Source: Salinimonas profundi (GTDB lineage Bacteria; Pseudomonadota; Gammaproteobacteria; Enterobacterales; Alteromonadaceae). Taken from it: DNA of 64,000 nt. The position numbers and the translations under genes were made by a program. The stretch is from NCBI RefSeq assembly GCF_014750655.1, contig NZ_JABBXD010000006.1, positions 186,001-250,000 on the forward strand, written 5' to 3'. The first letter of the stretch is position 1. Each line of letters opens with the position of its first letter. Under the pieces are notes generated by a model. That model was not told the origin of the DNA. It searched no databases and saw only the letters and a list, made by a program, of their open reading frames with translations. Shown one piece after another: positions 17,731 through 27,714 of this stretch.

Positions 17731-19053
17731 CTACAGATTCAGTGATTCTTCCGGGGATGCTAGTTTACCTTCAAGAATCCGTTCGATTTTTTTCACGAAC
17801 GTTTTCGATGTGCAGGTCTCTGTAAGTGATAAAAACACGTCACTGGCTTCTTCGTTACCTTTTCCCGCGCGCTTTCGGAAGTCCGCCCACAATGAATAAG
17901 AGTCCCGTTTTCCACTTTTCTCTAATTGTGCATCAATAGCCTGATGAATCAGCAAACCACAAGAATAGTACAAGTCGAACCGGCCTTCGCTAGCTGCCTC
18001 TACAAGGGAAGTTTCCAGCAACCCTTTGGAACATTGTGAACTGGCGTTTGCTATTTTAGTGGTTACATAATTTCCCTTTTCAGGAAATAGCTCCTGTAGC
18101 GCTGAAGCCGCTGACCACTCTGCATGGCCTTCATGTAGCCAGGATTCATGCTGTTCACCATTGAAACCAGCTTTGTTATTCCACTGATAGAGGTGTGCAA
18201 CTTCATGGGCAAAAAACCAGATAGTATCATTGAGAAAGCTGTCATCTTCGACTTGCTTATCCAGGTTATTCACATTCCAATGCATAAAGATCTGATTGGG
18301 TAATGTGCCCCCCTGTGACGAGTGCCCCGCGGTATTTGCGTATGAAGCAAATAGCATTGGCTTTGTGCCCTGAAGCTTTCCGAGTTTTGACTCAAAATAA
18401 GTCATCAACTCAGGAATGTCAGCATCTAATGATCGTCTTATGGTTTCTGGCAATCCCGGATCAATCACTGCTATAACATTCGGCGTTTCGATAGGCTGTT
18501 GTGAGCCAACATAAATGTTCATCCCTTCATTGGTATCTATCCAGCGCGCCTTTCCTGTTTGGACCTGGCCCTTCATTACTATATGCTCGTTTTCAGGCAC
18601 CGACATGGAAAACTTCCACCGGTTTACATTATTGCTGCAGGTATCAATACAGGCAAAAAGACGCCCTGTATAAATCAGAACGCCTCCATCAGAATAGGGA
18701 GAAAAAGGCGCATAATCTTTGGGAAGATGTTGATAAGTTGGCGTCAGGCGTACGCTCACTTCTGTAAAATCTGTGCTGTCAGTTCTGACGATATACTCGT
18801 GGTTATCAACATAAACAATCTCAAACCCTGGGGATTCAGGCTGCCAGCGCTTAGTTCTGGAATCATCAGGATTTCTGATAAAGCTCAAACGGGCTGCCGG
18901 CTTCTGCATTTTATACGTTACCGTCCACTCACCCTGGTTTGACTTTTCGATAGCGATATCAACCGCAGATGCGTCACTCGCCCACGCACAATAACTGGTT
19001 AACATCAGAAAAATAGCCACAACTAATTTCACAATAAAATCCTTTTTAATCAC
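17731..19053 (-). CDS. Exported HExxH zinc metalloprotein (gluzincin-like peptidase)
   Basis: 440 aa with an N-terminal signal peptide (KLVVAIFLMLTSYCAWA). The N-terminal half is beta-rich and reminiscent of the M1 aminopeptidase N-domain, though distant. The C-terminal half has FFAHEVAHLYQW (H283, E284, H287) and, 20 residues on, WLHEGHAEW, the equivalent of the M1 zinc-ligand motif with E308 as third ligand. Cysteine pairs (CIDTCSNN) suit a periplasmic or secreted location. Most likely a peptidase but remote from characterised families, and no substrate is known. It stands alone between the IS element and ssb. Confidence 0.65.
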   Translation of the reverse strand: MIKKDFIVKLVVAIFLMLTSYCAWASDASAVDIAIEKSNQGEWTVTYKMQKPAARLSFIRNPDDSRTKRWQPESPGFEIVYVDNHEYIVRTDSTDFTEVSVRLTPTYQHLPKDYAPFSPYSDGGVLIYTGRLFACIDTCSNNVNRWKFSMSVPENEHIVMKGQVQTGKARWIDTNEGMNIYVGSQQPIETPNVIAVIDPGLPETIRRSLDADIPELMTYFESKLGKLQGTKPMLFASYANTAGHSSQGGTLPNQIFMHWNVNNLDKQVEDDSFLNDTIWFFAHEVAHLYQWNNKAGFNGEQHESWLHEGHAEWSAASALQELFPEKGNYVTTKIANASSQCSKGLLETSLVEAASEGRFDLYYSCGLLIHQAIDAQLEKSGKRDSYSLWADFRKRAGKGNEEASDVFLSLTETCTSKTFVKKIERILEGKLASPEESLNL

Positions 19054-19166
19054 GCTGAAGAATCAAACCTATTGTTTGCCAGCGGGCCAGTTTCGGTCGT
19101 CAGAGTGCTCTTATACTCATAGCGACATCTGCACTCTTGGCTATTACAACGCGCAGCGAATCAGAC

Positions 19167-19195
19167 AAAAAAAGAGCCTGTAAAAACAGGCTCTT
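19167..19195 (-). terminator. Rho-independent terminator of ssb
   Basis: AAGAGCCTG (19172-19180) pairs with CAGGCTCTT (19187-19195) around a six-base loop; on the minus strand it ends in a T-run (A-run from 19167). It sits 33 bases beyond the ssb stop. Confidence 0.85.
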
Positions 19196-19227
19196 ATAAA
19201 AATATTAACAGTAAACTCTGATAGTCC

Positions 19228-19791
19228 TTAAAACGGGATATCGTCGTCAAAATCAAAATCAGGTTCAGCCATTGGTGGCTTGGTATTCTGGCCACCCTGA
19301 TTGCCCTGACCGCCCTGATTAGGACGCTGAGCAGGCTGGTTGCCGTAGCCCTGGTTCTGGTTTTGATTTTGCTGATAGCCGCCTTGCTGTTGCTGATAAC
19401 CGCCCTGATTCTGGTTACCCTGCTGACGTGGCTGACCACCACCCTGGCCTTCGCCGCGACCGCCCAGCATTTGCATCTGGTCAACGATTATTTCCGTCGT
19501 GAAACGGTCTTGGCCTTGCTGGTCCTGCCATTTACGGGTTTGAAGTTTACCTTCAACGTAAATCTGTGAGCCTTTTTTCAGGTATTCGCCAGCAACTTCT
19601 GCCAGTCTGCGATACATGGTTAACCGATGCCATTCCGTGCGCTCTTGTACCTGGCCTTGCTGATCTTTCCAGCTTTCGCTGGTGGCCAGACTCAGGTTAG
19701 CTACGGCATTACCATTAGGCATGTATCTTACTTCAGGATCATTACCAAGGTTTCCTACCAGGATTACCTTGTTCACGCCTCTACTTGCCAT
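19228..19791 (-). CDS. ssb: Single-stranded DNA-binding protein
   Basis: 187 aa. The N-terminal OB fold ([27 protein letters not shown]..., residues 1-112) binds single-stranded DNA as a tetramer. A long Gln/Gly/Asn-rich disordered linker (about 113-170) follows, and the C-terminal tip [10 protein letters not shown] is the acidic tail that recruits repair and replication partners. Typical gammaproteobacterial length. No LexA box was found upstream, unlike Escherichia coli where ssb and uvrA share one; uvrA here is about 9 kb away. Confidence 0.97.
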   Translation of the reverse strand: MASRGVNKVILVGNLGNDPEVRYMPNGNAVANLSLATSESWKDQQGQVQERTEWHRLTMYRRLAEVAGEYLKKGSQIYVEGKLQTRKWQDQQGQDRFTTEIIVDQMQMLGGRGEGQGGGQPRQQGNQNQGGYQQQQGGYQQNQNQNQGYGNQPAQRPNQGGQGNQGGQNTKPPMAEPDFDFDDDIPF

Positions 19792-20038
19792 CGATGTCTC
19801 CTGTTTATCTTTTACTGTCAGGCTGTTAAGCCTGAACGAATATGGTAATGAATTATGATTCGCTCATAATGCACAAATCAAAGCACATTATTATAACGAA
19901 AAACAGAGGCGCTGCGGGAAAATTCTCACGCCAGCCTCGTTAGGGCACTGATTTATTTATAATAATCGCTATTCACTGCCTTTGAACTGTCTCAAGGATC
20001 GGATTAAGGCGATGTAGTGCTACACTGCCTTAGTGTCG

Positions 20039-21601
20039 TTACCACCACGTGGTGTAAACCGCGATAAGAATGGCTACAACAGCTAACGAAGCGTAGTTGA
20101 AGCCCTTTGTGGTACCAAATTGTACTTCACTGAGTTCAACAGCATTGGGATGAGCCCCTTTGTTTTGTACCAGCGAAATAACGACTGCAGCGCCAACACA
20201 TAATAAGAACACGATACCAACACGATCAATAAACGGCAGTTCTGGCAGGAATATCCAGAACAGCAGGCTGAATACAAACGAGCCCAGCGCGGCAGCTAAG
20301 CCACCGTTTGCAGTGGTTTTTTTCCAGAACATGCCCAGTACGAACAGGGCACAGATGCCCGGTGTGAAAAAGCCGGTAAACTCCTGAATATACTGGAATG
20401 CCTGGTCGAAGTTTCCTAACAACGGTTTTGCCACCAGCATCGCGATAACCAGTGAAAGAAAGCTGACTATCCGACCCACTGTTACATAATGGTGCTGACT
20501 TTTATCAGGTCGACGATCTTTATAAATATCCATGGTGAAAATGGTCGATACACTGTTGGTCATTGAAGCCAGCGACGACACAATGGCAGCGACCAGCGCA
20601 GCAAAGATTAGCCCTTTGAGGCCCACCGGCATCAGCGTCATCATGGAGGGATAGGCCTGGTCAGCTTTATCCAGTTCTGGCGAAAGAATAATTGCCGCGA
20701 TACCTGGCAAAACAACTATAAGAGGCATCAACAGCTTTAAAAACGCGGCGAAAACAATGCCCTTCTGCGCTTCGCTCACGCTTTTAGCAGCCAGTGTCCG
20801 TTGAATAATGTATTGATTAAAGCCCCAGTAAGACAGATTCATGATCCACATCCCACCGATCAGCACAGAGATTCCCGGCAGACTCTTATAGTGCGGGTTG
20901 TCCTCGGACAAAATCATATCGAATTTGCCCGGTAGTCGCTCTGTCAGATCAATAAAGCCCTGCCATGCACCGTTGCCTCCGCTAATCATGTCCAGCGCAG
21001 TGAATGACAAGAATAGCCCGCCGATGACCAGTAGTACTACCTGGATAATATCTGTCATGGCCACGGCCTTGAGACCACCATACAACGAGTAAGCAAGGGA
21101 GAATAAACCGAGGAAAATCATGCCGTACATCAGCTCAACACCCGCAATGGTATTGATAGCCAGCGCGCCCAGCCATAGTACGGCCGTCAGATTCACAAAA
21201 ATATAGACAGCCAGCCAAAACACCGCCATGACCATGCGTACACGGTGATCATAACGTTGCTCTAAAAACTGCGGCATTGTGTAGATTTTATGTTTCAGGA
21301 AAATCGGCAGGAAGTATTTGCCCACAATGATCAACGTCAGCGCCGCCATCCATTCATAGGAGGCAATTGCCAGACCTATTTCATACCCTGAGCCAGACAT
21401 TCCAATGATTTGTTCAGCTGAAATATTTGCCGCAATCAGTGAGGCGCCGATGGCCCACCACGGTAAACTGGAGCCTGCCAGGAAGTAGTCGTTGGTGTCT
21501 TTTTCATGACCCTTTTTGTCTCTGGATACCCACCAGGCAATACCAATCAGGGCAATAACGTAGATAACAAATACTGCCAGATCCAGTGTTTCGATGTTCA
21601 T
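20039..21601 (-). CDS. Sodium/galactose symporter (SSS family, vSGLT-like)
   Basis: 520 aa, about 14 membrane helices. Long stretches are near those of Vibrio vSGLT as I recall it: DYFLAGSSLPWWAIGASLIA, ANISAEQIIGMSGSGYEIGL, SYWGFNQYIIQRTLAAKSVS, EAQKGIVFAAFLKL. These include the sodium-site and sugar-gate segments of the LeuT fold. It imports galactose (or glucose) with Na+. Downstream of galK by 49 bases on the same strand, so galT-galK-symporter form one operon: import, then the Leloir pathway. Confidence 0.93.
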   Translation of the reverse strand: MNIETLDLAVFVIYVIALIGIAWWVSRDKKGHEKDTNDYFLAGSSLPWWAIGASLIAANISAEQIIGMSGSGYEIGLAIASYEWMAALTLIIVGKYFLPIFLKHKIYTMPQFLEQRYDHRVRMVMAVFWLAVYIFVNLTAVLWLGALAINTIAGVELMYGMIFLGLFSLAYSLYGGLKAVAMTDIIQVVLLVIGGLFLSFTALDMISGGNGAWQGFIDLTERLPGKFDMILSEDNPHYKSLPGISVLIGGMWIMNLSYWGFNQYIIQRTLAAKSVSEAQKGIVFAAFLKLLMPLIVVLPGIAAIILSPELDKADQAYPSMMTLMPVGLKGLIFAALVAAIVSSLASMTNSVSTIFTMDIYKDRRPDKSQHHYVTVGRIVSFLSLVIAMLVAKPLLGNFDQAFQYIQEFTGFFTPGICALFVLGMFWKKTTANGGLAAALGSFVFSLLFWIFLPELPFIDRVGIVFLLCVGAAVVISLVQNKGAHPNAVELSEVQFGTTKGFNYASLAVVAILIAVYTTWW

Positions 21602-21650
21602 AGCTTTCCCAACACATGTTGTTATTTTATTTTTTTACAGCGTGAGTCAT

Positions 21651-22790
21651 TCAGGCGAATGCCCCACCTTCAGCCGAGCAAACGTAAACAGATTGTTTCA
21701 GGCCCGTTTGTGCATGATAGAATTTATTAACCGTATTAGTCACGTCTAATGCACGATTTTTTGGTATCAACGCCACAACGCACCCGCCAAATCCGCCCCC
21801 GGTCATGCGTACACCGCCACTATCCCCTATCTGGCCATGGACAAGCTCCACCAGATAATCGATTTCAGGCACGGTAATCTCAAAATCGTCACGCATTGAG
21901 GCATGCGACTGCGCCATCAACTCACTGATAACAGCAACATTCTGATTCTGCAGTGCGTTAAACATTGATTCGGTACGCGCGTTTTCGGTAATCACGTGCC
22001 GTGCGCGGCGGTAAACGGTATCACTCATATTACGCTTAGCATCGCCTAGCATCGCCAGTGATGCCTGGCGTAATGAGGTAACGTGCATCGCTTCGGCAGC
22101 CTGTTCGCATTGTTGTCGTCGAATATTGTATGCACTGTCCACCAGTCCGCGGCGCACGTTAGAATTGATAATCATAATCGCCAGCGACGCAGGGACCGGC
22201 GTGTGCGCAATGTTTAGCTGATCACAGTCAAGCAGCATCGCATGGCCCGGTTTCCCCATTGCACTTATCAGTTGATCCATGATGCCGCAGGCACACCCGA
22301 CAAATGAATTTTCTGCTTCCTGGCCAATCTGCGCAGCCTCAATGCCATCAATGGGTAAGCTAAAAAGCTGCGTCAGCAATCGAATCAGTGCAATTTCAAA
22401 AGACGCTGACGAACTCAGACCAGCCCCCTGTGGCACGTCACCGGTCACCATCAGATTTACGCCACGCACATCAGGGTAACGCTCTTGCACCACCTTCAGC
22501 ACTCCGCGCACATAGTTGGCCCAACTCTGTTTGTGAGTATAGGTGATATCGGAAAGATCGAACTGATTACTTTCTTCATTAATATCCAGAGCGACGACGT
22601 CGACCTTGCTGTCCTGACGCGCAGAGCCGGCGATCGTTGTACCGTAATTAATCGCTACCGGTAAAACGAAGCCACCATTGTAGTCCGTGTGTTCTCCAAT
22701 AAGGTTAACCCTGCCGGGCGCGTGCACAGTAATCGCCGGGTCATGACCAAAAAAGGCCTGAAATTTTGCTTTCAGTGCTTCATTTTTCAT
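21651..22790 (-). CDS. galK: Galactokinase
   Basis: 379 aa GHMP kinase that phosphorylates galactose at C1 with ATP. Signature [20 protein letters not shown] (galactokinase motif with the sugar-binding Asp/His), the ATP loop [19 protein letters not shown], and the third motif [14 protein letters not shown] are all present. Its start overlaps the galT stop by 11 bases, indicating translational coupling. Product galactose-1-phosphate goes to GalT. Confidence 0.97.
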   Translation of the reverse strand: MKNEALKAKFQAFFGHDPAITVHAPGRVNLIGEHTDYNGGFVLPVAINYGTTIAGSARQDSKVDVVALDINEESNQFDLSDITYTHKQSWANYVRGVLKVVQERYPDVRGVNLMVTGDVPQGAGLSSSASFEIALIRLLTQLFSLPIDGIEAAQIGQEAENSFVGCACGIMDQLISAMGKPGHAMLLDCDQLNIAHTPVPASLAIMIINSNVRRGLVDSAYNIRRQQCEQAAEAMHVTSLRQASLAMLGDAKRNMSDTVYRRARHVITENARTESMFNALQNQNVAVISELMAQSHASMRDDFEITVPEIDYLVELVHGQIGDSGGVRMTGGGFGGCVVALIPKNRALDVTNTVNKFYHAQTGLKQSVYVCSAEGGAFA

Positions 22791-23829
22791 AACAGGTGTC
22801 CCGATAATGTACTGTTGGCAGTACCTGCAGACGTTGCGCCGCCTGCTCAGGCGTCAAATCTCGCTGTGCTTCAGCCATCATTTCATAGCCGACCATAAAC
22901 TTTTTCACTGACGCTGAGCGCAACAAAGGTGGAAAAAAATGCGCATGTAATCCCCACTCCGGTTGACTATCACGGTCAAACGGTGCGCTATGCCACCCCA
23001 TCGAATAAGGAAATGACGTGTTGAACAAATTATCGTAGCAAATCGTGATTTGCCCGATAATGTCGGCCAGTGACTGCTGCGTCGTGCTTTCAAGCTCAGT
23101 AAGCGACTGCGCCTCAAACCGTGGCAAAAGCAAAATTTCAAAAGGCCACGCGGCCCAATAAGGCACCACCGCCATCCAGTCGGCATTACTGCGCACCACG
23201 CGCTCGCCGTAATCCAGCTCTCGCTGTGCATAATCATTTAACAGGCTACAGCCATGCTGTTTAAAATAATCCGTAAACTGCTTTCGCTTTCGCTTTGCCT
23301 GAGTAGGCAGATGCTGCTGAGCCCAGACCTGGCCATGAGGGTGAGGATTTGAACACCCCATTACCGCTCCTTTGTTCTCAAATACCTGTACCCAGTTGTA
23401 GCGCTGGCCCAGCAAGGAGGTTTGTTCAATCCACGTGTGTACTACGGCCAGCCTTTGTGAATCCGTTAGCTCGGGTAATGACTTATTGTGATAAGGCGAA
23501 AAGCAGATCACCCGACTACAGCCCTGCTCTGTATGCATTTGAAACAGCGGTTCGGCATTTTCGTGAGCTGGCGTATCAGATTTGAGTGCGGCGAAGTCAT
23601 TATCAAACACAAAAGTGCCCGGGTAATCAGGATTTTTATCGCCACTGGCCCGGGTATTTCCGGGACACAAAAAGCAGGTTTCGTCGTAGGCAGGTAACGT
23701 TTGCGGCGCTTGCGCTTGAGACTGTCCCTGCCAGGGGCGTTTAGCGCGGTGAGGTGAGACCAACACCCACTCGTCGGTCAGCGGGTTATACCGGCGGTGA
23801 GGATGGTTTGCAGGATCAAAGTCAGCCAT
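22780..23829 (-). CDS. galT: Galactose-1-phosphate uridylyltransferase
   Basis: 349 aa HIT-superfamily enzyme exchanging UMP between UDP-glucose and galactose-1-phosphate. The zinc pair CFLCPGN, the active-site [10 protein letters not shown] (His-Pro-His nucleophile) and the C-terminal [10 protein letters not shown] with further histidines are visible. Start motif [30 protein letters not shown] is typical. First gene of the gal operon; galE and galM are not in the window and must be elsewhere. Confidence 0.97.
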   Translation of the reverse strand: MADFDPANHPHRRYNPLTDEWVLVSPHRAKRPWQGQSQAQAPQTLPAYDETCFLCPGNTRASGDKNPDYPGTFVFDNDFAALKSDTPAHENAEPLFQMHTEQGCSRVICFSPYHNKSLPELTDSQRLAVVHTWIEQTSLLGQRYNWVQVFENKGAVMGCSNPHPHGQVWAQQHLPTQAKRKRKQFTDYFKQHGCSLLNDYAQRELDYGERVVRSNADWMAVVPYWAAWPFEILLLPRFEAQSLTELESTTQQSLADIIGQITICYDNLFNTSFPYSMGWHSAPFDRDSQPEWGLHAHFFPPLLRSASVKKFMVGYEMMAEAQRDLTPEQAAQRLQVLPTVHYRDTCYEK

Positions 23830-24034
23830 AAGCAGCTCAGATAGAGTCAGATAGCTCTGTTATACGTCATTCAGTAAAAATTTAAAGCGCCGATTCTTAA
23901 AGATAATTTGCATTTATTGAAGTTGTTCCACCGGTTGAAAGATGATTCTTAGCATTATGACGTCCCTGTGTCCTGTTGGCGTTTTTCTTTTTGCCCGTTA
24001 CACTGCAGCTAACGTAAACAAAGAGTGAAAGATT

Positions 24035-24637
24035 GTGCAGGCACCGGATTACGAAAGTTATTCTTTGGCAGAGCTACGTGAAGCCTATGAGCATCTGGAT
24101 AAGGACGCCCACCCCGAACGTGCGGCGCTGCTTTCTCAATACATCAGAAATCGTGAAGAAGAGGAGCTTGATACCATTAATGATATCGAGCATCACAAGC
24201 TGGCGCGCAGGCGAGAGCGGTTTGCCGCATTTCTTATCGATTTGTTGATCGCTATCGTTTCAGGGATTCCTCTGTGGATATATTTTGGCTTTGAGCGCCT
24301 ACAGCAGCCTGATGTCAGCATGATGGTAACTGCAGTAGTTTACAGCATTTGTGCATTTGTAATCATTCACGGCTACTTTATTGCCACCTACGCACAAACC
24401 GTGGGTAAGCATTTTCTGCATATCCGGGTGGAAGATTTAAACGGTCAGCAAGCAACGTTTTCCCGCTATGTTTTCTTGCGCTACCTGCCCATGGCGGTTG
24501 CTTATTCAATTCCCTTTATTGGCTCTTTTATCTCGCTCGCCGATCCGCTTCTTATTTTCGGCAAATCGCGCCGGTGCCTGCATGATTATGTAGCAAAAAC
24601 CCAGGTGGGCTACGCGCCGCGCCAATCAGACGACTGA
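24035..24637 (+). CDS. RDD-family membrane protein
   Basis: 200 aa, GTG start. A soluble charged N-terminus (residues 1-63, with LREAYEHLDKDAHPERAALLSQY) is followed by an RDD domain: RRRERFAAFLIDLLIAIV (the Arg and Asp that name the family), two further membrane helices, and QTVGKHFLHIRVEDLNG. Role of RDD proteins is mostly unknown; some are Na+/H+ antiporters. It diverges from galT. Confidence 0.85.
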   Translation: MQAPDYESYSLAELREAYEHLDKDAHPERAALLSQYIRNREEEELDTINDIEHHKLARRRERFAAFLIDLLIAIVSGIPLWIYFGFERLQQPDVSMMVTAVVYSICAFVIIHGYFIATYAQTVGKHFLHIRVEDLNGQQATFSRYVFLRYLPMAVAYSIPFIGSFISLADPLLIFGKSRRCLHDYVAKTQVGYAPRQSDD

Positions 24638-24739
24638 CCGGACATCAGTCGCTTTTTCTGCCGGCTTGGTCGTGCTGCGCTGTTCATCGTCGACGGCAAC
24701 GCTGATGATGTCATTAAAATAATAACCACAGGAAATAAC

Positions 24740-26143
24740 ATGCTAATCCCCTTTCCATTGAAGTCGGCGTTGGCCGGCTTGCTTGTTCTTACCACCGCTG
24801 TCACTTGGGCTGACGGACTGGCGGGAGACACCAGACAACAAATCCAGGTAATAAAAGATAAAGCCATTAATGACGATCTGTCTTACGACATTATCGAATC
24901 ACTGACCACTGAGGTTGGCCCCAGAATGGTCGGCACACCTGCAGAGAAGGCTTCTGTAAAGTGGGCGGTGAATAAAATGAAATCGCTGGGCTTTGATAAG
25001 GTCTGGACAGAGGAAAGCGAGGCTACCCTGTGGCAGCGCGGTGAACTTGATGCCCAGATTACTGCGCCCTACCCGCAACATGTTAAAGCACTCGCGCTGG
25101 GTAACAGTGTTGGTACCAATGGTGAGACACTTTCCGCTGAGGTGGTGGCGTTTGATAACCTGGATGCCCTGAAAGACGCTCCTGCTGGTTCACTCGAAAA
25201 TAAAATTGCGTTTGTTACCTATCAGATGGAGCGTCATCGCGATGGCCACGGGTACGGTAAAGCAGTCGGCGCCCGCGTATCCGGTGCGTCAGAAGCGGCC
25301 AAAAAAGGTGCGGTTGGATTTATCATGCGCTCTGTGGGTACCGATACCAATCGCTTTGCCCATACTGGCGTCCAAATGTATCAGGACGACGTCAAAAAAA
25401 TCCCCGCGCTTGCCCTGTCAAATCCAGATGCAGACCTGTTGGAATCCATGCTGACCCGCGATGAGCCGGTAACATTTTCCATTAAGATGGATAATGGAAA
25501 AACCAAAAGTAAAACGACGACCATTGCCAATGTCATTGGTGAGGTCACCGGGTCAAAACATCCAGAGCAGGTAGTCACCCTTGGCGCGCATTTGGATAGC
25601 TGGGATGTGGGCACCGGTGCTGTCGATGATGGTATAGGTGTTGGTATCACCCTTGCCGCCGGTCACTATCTGAGTCAATTGGAAGCGCGCCCTGAACGTA
25701 CATTGCGCGTCATTTTGTTCGCAGCTGAGGAAATCGGTTTGCACGGTGCTAAAGATTATGTCGAAAAGCACAAGAATGAGATGGATAACCATGTTATCGG
25801 CGCTGAGTGGGACTTCGGCAATGGTAAAATTTATGAGCTTGCACCCGGCGTATCAGAGCAATCGCTGGAGGATATGCGCGCATTTGCGCAGCTGCTTGCG
25901 CCACTTGGCGTGACCATGGCGGACACCAATAACGCAAAGGGCCAGTCGGATATGAGCGCCCTGGGCAATGCAGGGCAGCCTGCGGTTAACTTTAACCCTG
26001 ACGGCAGTGATTATTTTGACTTTCACCACACTGAAAACGACACGCTGGATAAGGTTGATAAGGCCGCGCTGAAAACCAACACGGCGATTTACAGTATGTT
26101 TGCACTGTTTGCCACCGACAGCGGCGTCAATTTCAGAAACTAA
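24740..26143 (+). CDS. Exported M28-family metallopeptidase (carboxypeptidase Q-like)
   Basis: 467 aa with a signal peptide ending near TTAVTWA|DG. A protease-associated-like insert lies at about residues 120-260, within the peptidase. The two-zinc M28 site is complete: GAHLDSWDVGTGAVDDG (His and bridging Asp), FAAEEIGLHGA (catalytic Glu and ligand Glu), an Asp in GAEWDFGNG, and the C-terminal His in FDFHHTENDTLDK. Resembles plasma glutamate carboxypeptidase and bacterial aminopeptidases; probably removes residues from peptides in the periplasm. Confidence 0.92.
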   Translation: MLIPFPLKSALAGLLVLTTAVTWADGLAGDTRQQIQVIKDKAINDDLSYDIIESLTTEVGPRMVGTPAEKASVKWAVNKMKSLGFDKVWTEESEATLWQRGELDAQITAPYPQHVKALALGNSVGTNGETLSAEVVAFDNLDALKDAPAGSLENKIAFVTYQMERHRDGHGYGKAVGARVSGASEAAKKGAVGFIMRSVGTDTNRFAHTGVQMYQDDVKKIPALALSNPDADLLESMLTRDEPVTFSIKMDNGKTKSKTTTIANVIGEVTGSKHPEQVVTLGAHLDSWDVGTGAVDDGIGVGITLAAGHYLSQLEARPERTLRVILFAAEEIGLHGAKDYVEKHKNEMDNHVIGAEWDFGNGKIYELAPGVSEQSLEDMRAFAQLLAPLGVTMADTNNAKGQSDMSALGNAGQPAVNFNPDGSDYFDFHHTENDTLDKVDKAALKTNTAIYSMFALFATDSGVNFRN

Positions 26144-26145
26144 CC

Positions 26146-27021
26146 TTAGTAGCCGGGGAACTGGTCGAACGATCTGATAAATTCCAGGTATTTTGGAATA
26201 ACACGCCGATGCTCCATGGTTTCGGCGTGTTCCGCCCCCGGCACTATGATGATTTCCTTATTCATGCTGGGTGATATGTCATACAGCTCACGCCCGAACT
26301 TGACCGGGGTTAGCTCATCATTTCGTCCGGTCAAAATCATCAGCGGCCCCTGATAATTGCGAATGTAGTCGGCATTATCCACCAGCGCCAAATCCGCAGA
26401 CACTTCCAGATAGGTAAAATATTTAGTCCAGGCCGGAATCATATTTTGCGCAACATCGGTAACCCGGTTAATCGGACCGTCCAGCACCAGACCATCAACA
26501 TCACGAACAGAAGCCACATAGCTGGCTACAATGCTTCCCATTGAAATACCATGCACAACGGTGGGCAGGTGTGAGGGGAAAACACTTCTGCCATAATCGT
26601 AAACCTGCAGCGCATCGGCCTTCAGGTTCGCCATTCGCATGCTGGTCGCTTTCTGACTGGCGCCGACGCCCTGATAATCCACCCACAAAATATTGGCAGG
26701 GATTTGACCAAACCTATGCATCAAACCCGAAGAGTTTGAAATACTCATGCCGTTACCGGCAAAAAAGACGATATTGACCACTGGATTGGGATAGGAAACC
26801 GCAACACCTTTTAGTGTCAGTCCCTGAGCATTGGTAAGCTCTACCGTAGTGATTGAGACCTCAGCCTCGTCTTCATTGACCCGCTGGTGTAACTGCGTGG
26901 TGTCCAGGGGCATTACCTTTGAGTCCTGATGTACAAATGAGCCTGAACTGACATCAATGGCGCACCCGCCCAACAAAACACAAACGCACAGAATCCAGAA
27001 ACGAAAAGACAGTATGTTCAT
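26146..27021 (-). CDS. Alpha/beta-hydrolase lipoprotein
   Basis: 291 aa. Lipoprotein signal with lipobox LGGC (MNILSFRFWILCVCVLLGGC). Alpha/beta-hydrolase core: nucleophile elbow VHGISMGSIVA (GxSxG), Asp in TGRNDELTPV and His in VPGAEHAETM. Resembles BEM46/FrsA-like serine hydrolases; substrate unknown. Its stop is two bases from the stop of the M28 gene, so the two converge with almost no spacer. It follows the HAD gene by 32 bases and may share its transcript. Confidence 0.85.
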   Translation of the reverse strand: MNILSFRFWILCVCVLLGGCAIDVSSGSFVHQDSKVMPLDTTQLHQRVNEDEAEVSITTVELTNAQGLTLKGVAVSYPNPVVNIVFFAGNGMSISNSSGLMHRFGQIPANILWVDYQGVGASQKATSMRMANLKADALQVYDYGRSVFPSHLPTVVHGISMGSIVASYVASVRDVDGLVLDGPINRVTDVAQNMIPAWTKYFTYLEVSADLALVDNADYIRNYQGPLMILTGRNDELTPVKFGRELYDISPSMNKEIIIVPGAEHAETMEHRRVIPKYLEFIRSFDQFPGY

Positions 27022-27053
27022 ATGCTGATTAAACCACTAAAAACTACTTCGAT

Positions 27054-27668
27054 TTACTTGTTCGAATCACTGGCCGCGTGCAGGGGCTGCGTAATCGTTC
27101 CGTTTTCAACCAGATAGCAATCCATGCCGGCACGATGCGCCGCTTCCAGTCCGATCCGCGTGTCTTCAAACACCACGCATTTTTCGGGCGAAACCTTCAT
27201 GATTTCAGCCGCCGTCAAAAATGTTTCAGGATGAGGCTTGCCATGTGTGACATCTGTAGCAGTGACCAGAGCCGTAATTTTGTCGAGTATACTATGATAA
27301 TGAAGTAAAGCTTCTGCATCTTCGCGCTCGGCGCCGGTACCGATGCTGACAGGCATTGTCGGATAGTAATGATTAAAAACTGCCAGAGTATCCTCAATCA
27401 GGGTCGGAGTATGATCTAATTGCTTCCAAGTCGACTCTTTGTAAGCTGAAACTTTTTCAACATCATGCGTCTTTGCAAACGCATCATTTAGCATCTCCAC
27501 CGTTTTGCGGGTCGGAATGCCGCCAAGCTTATGCATGTATTCCCTGTCGAAGGGATAACCGAACGCATCACAGGTTTTCTCCCAGGCAATCAGGTGTGAC
27601 CCCATGGAATCTACCAGCGTGCCATCCATATCAAAAATAATCCCCTGATACGCGCTTAAATCTATCAT
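27054..27668 (-). CDS. YqaB-like HAD-superfamily sugar phosphatase
   Basis: 204 aa from ATG 27668, preceded by AGGATAACT. A longer frame to 27770 runs into the MFS gene and is rejected. The HAD motifs are IIFDMDGTLVDS (motif I, Asp13/Asp15), SIGTGAERE (motif II Thr), KPHPETF (Lys) and CVVFEDTRIGLEAA (motif IV). Beta-phosphoglucomutase-type cap. Similar to Escherichia coli YqaB, which acts on fructose-1-phosphate and related small sugar phosphates. Located 46 bases downstream of the MFS gene. Confidence 0.88.
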   Translation of the reverse strand: MIDLSAYQGIIFDMDGTLVDSMGSHLIAWEKTCDAFGYPFDREYMHKLGGIPTRKTVEMLNDAFAKTHDVEKVSAYKESTWKQLDHTPTLIEDTLAVFNHYYPTMPVSIGTGAEREDAEALLHYHSILDKITALVTATDVTHGKPHPETFLTAAEIMKVSPEKCVVFEDTRIGLEAAHRAGMDCYLVENGTITQPLHAASDSNK

Positions 27669-27714
27669 AGTTATCCTGTTTTTAAGGAGGAGTACGAACG
27701 ATGTCCAGCTGTTG

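Noticed and set aside
19280..19440. Repeat array in low-complexity Gln/Gly codons
   Set aside because: It encodes the disordered linker of SSB and is in frame; not a CRISPR or satellite repeat.
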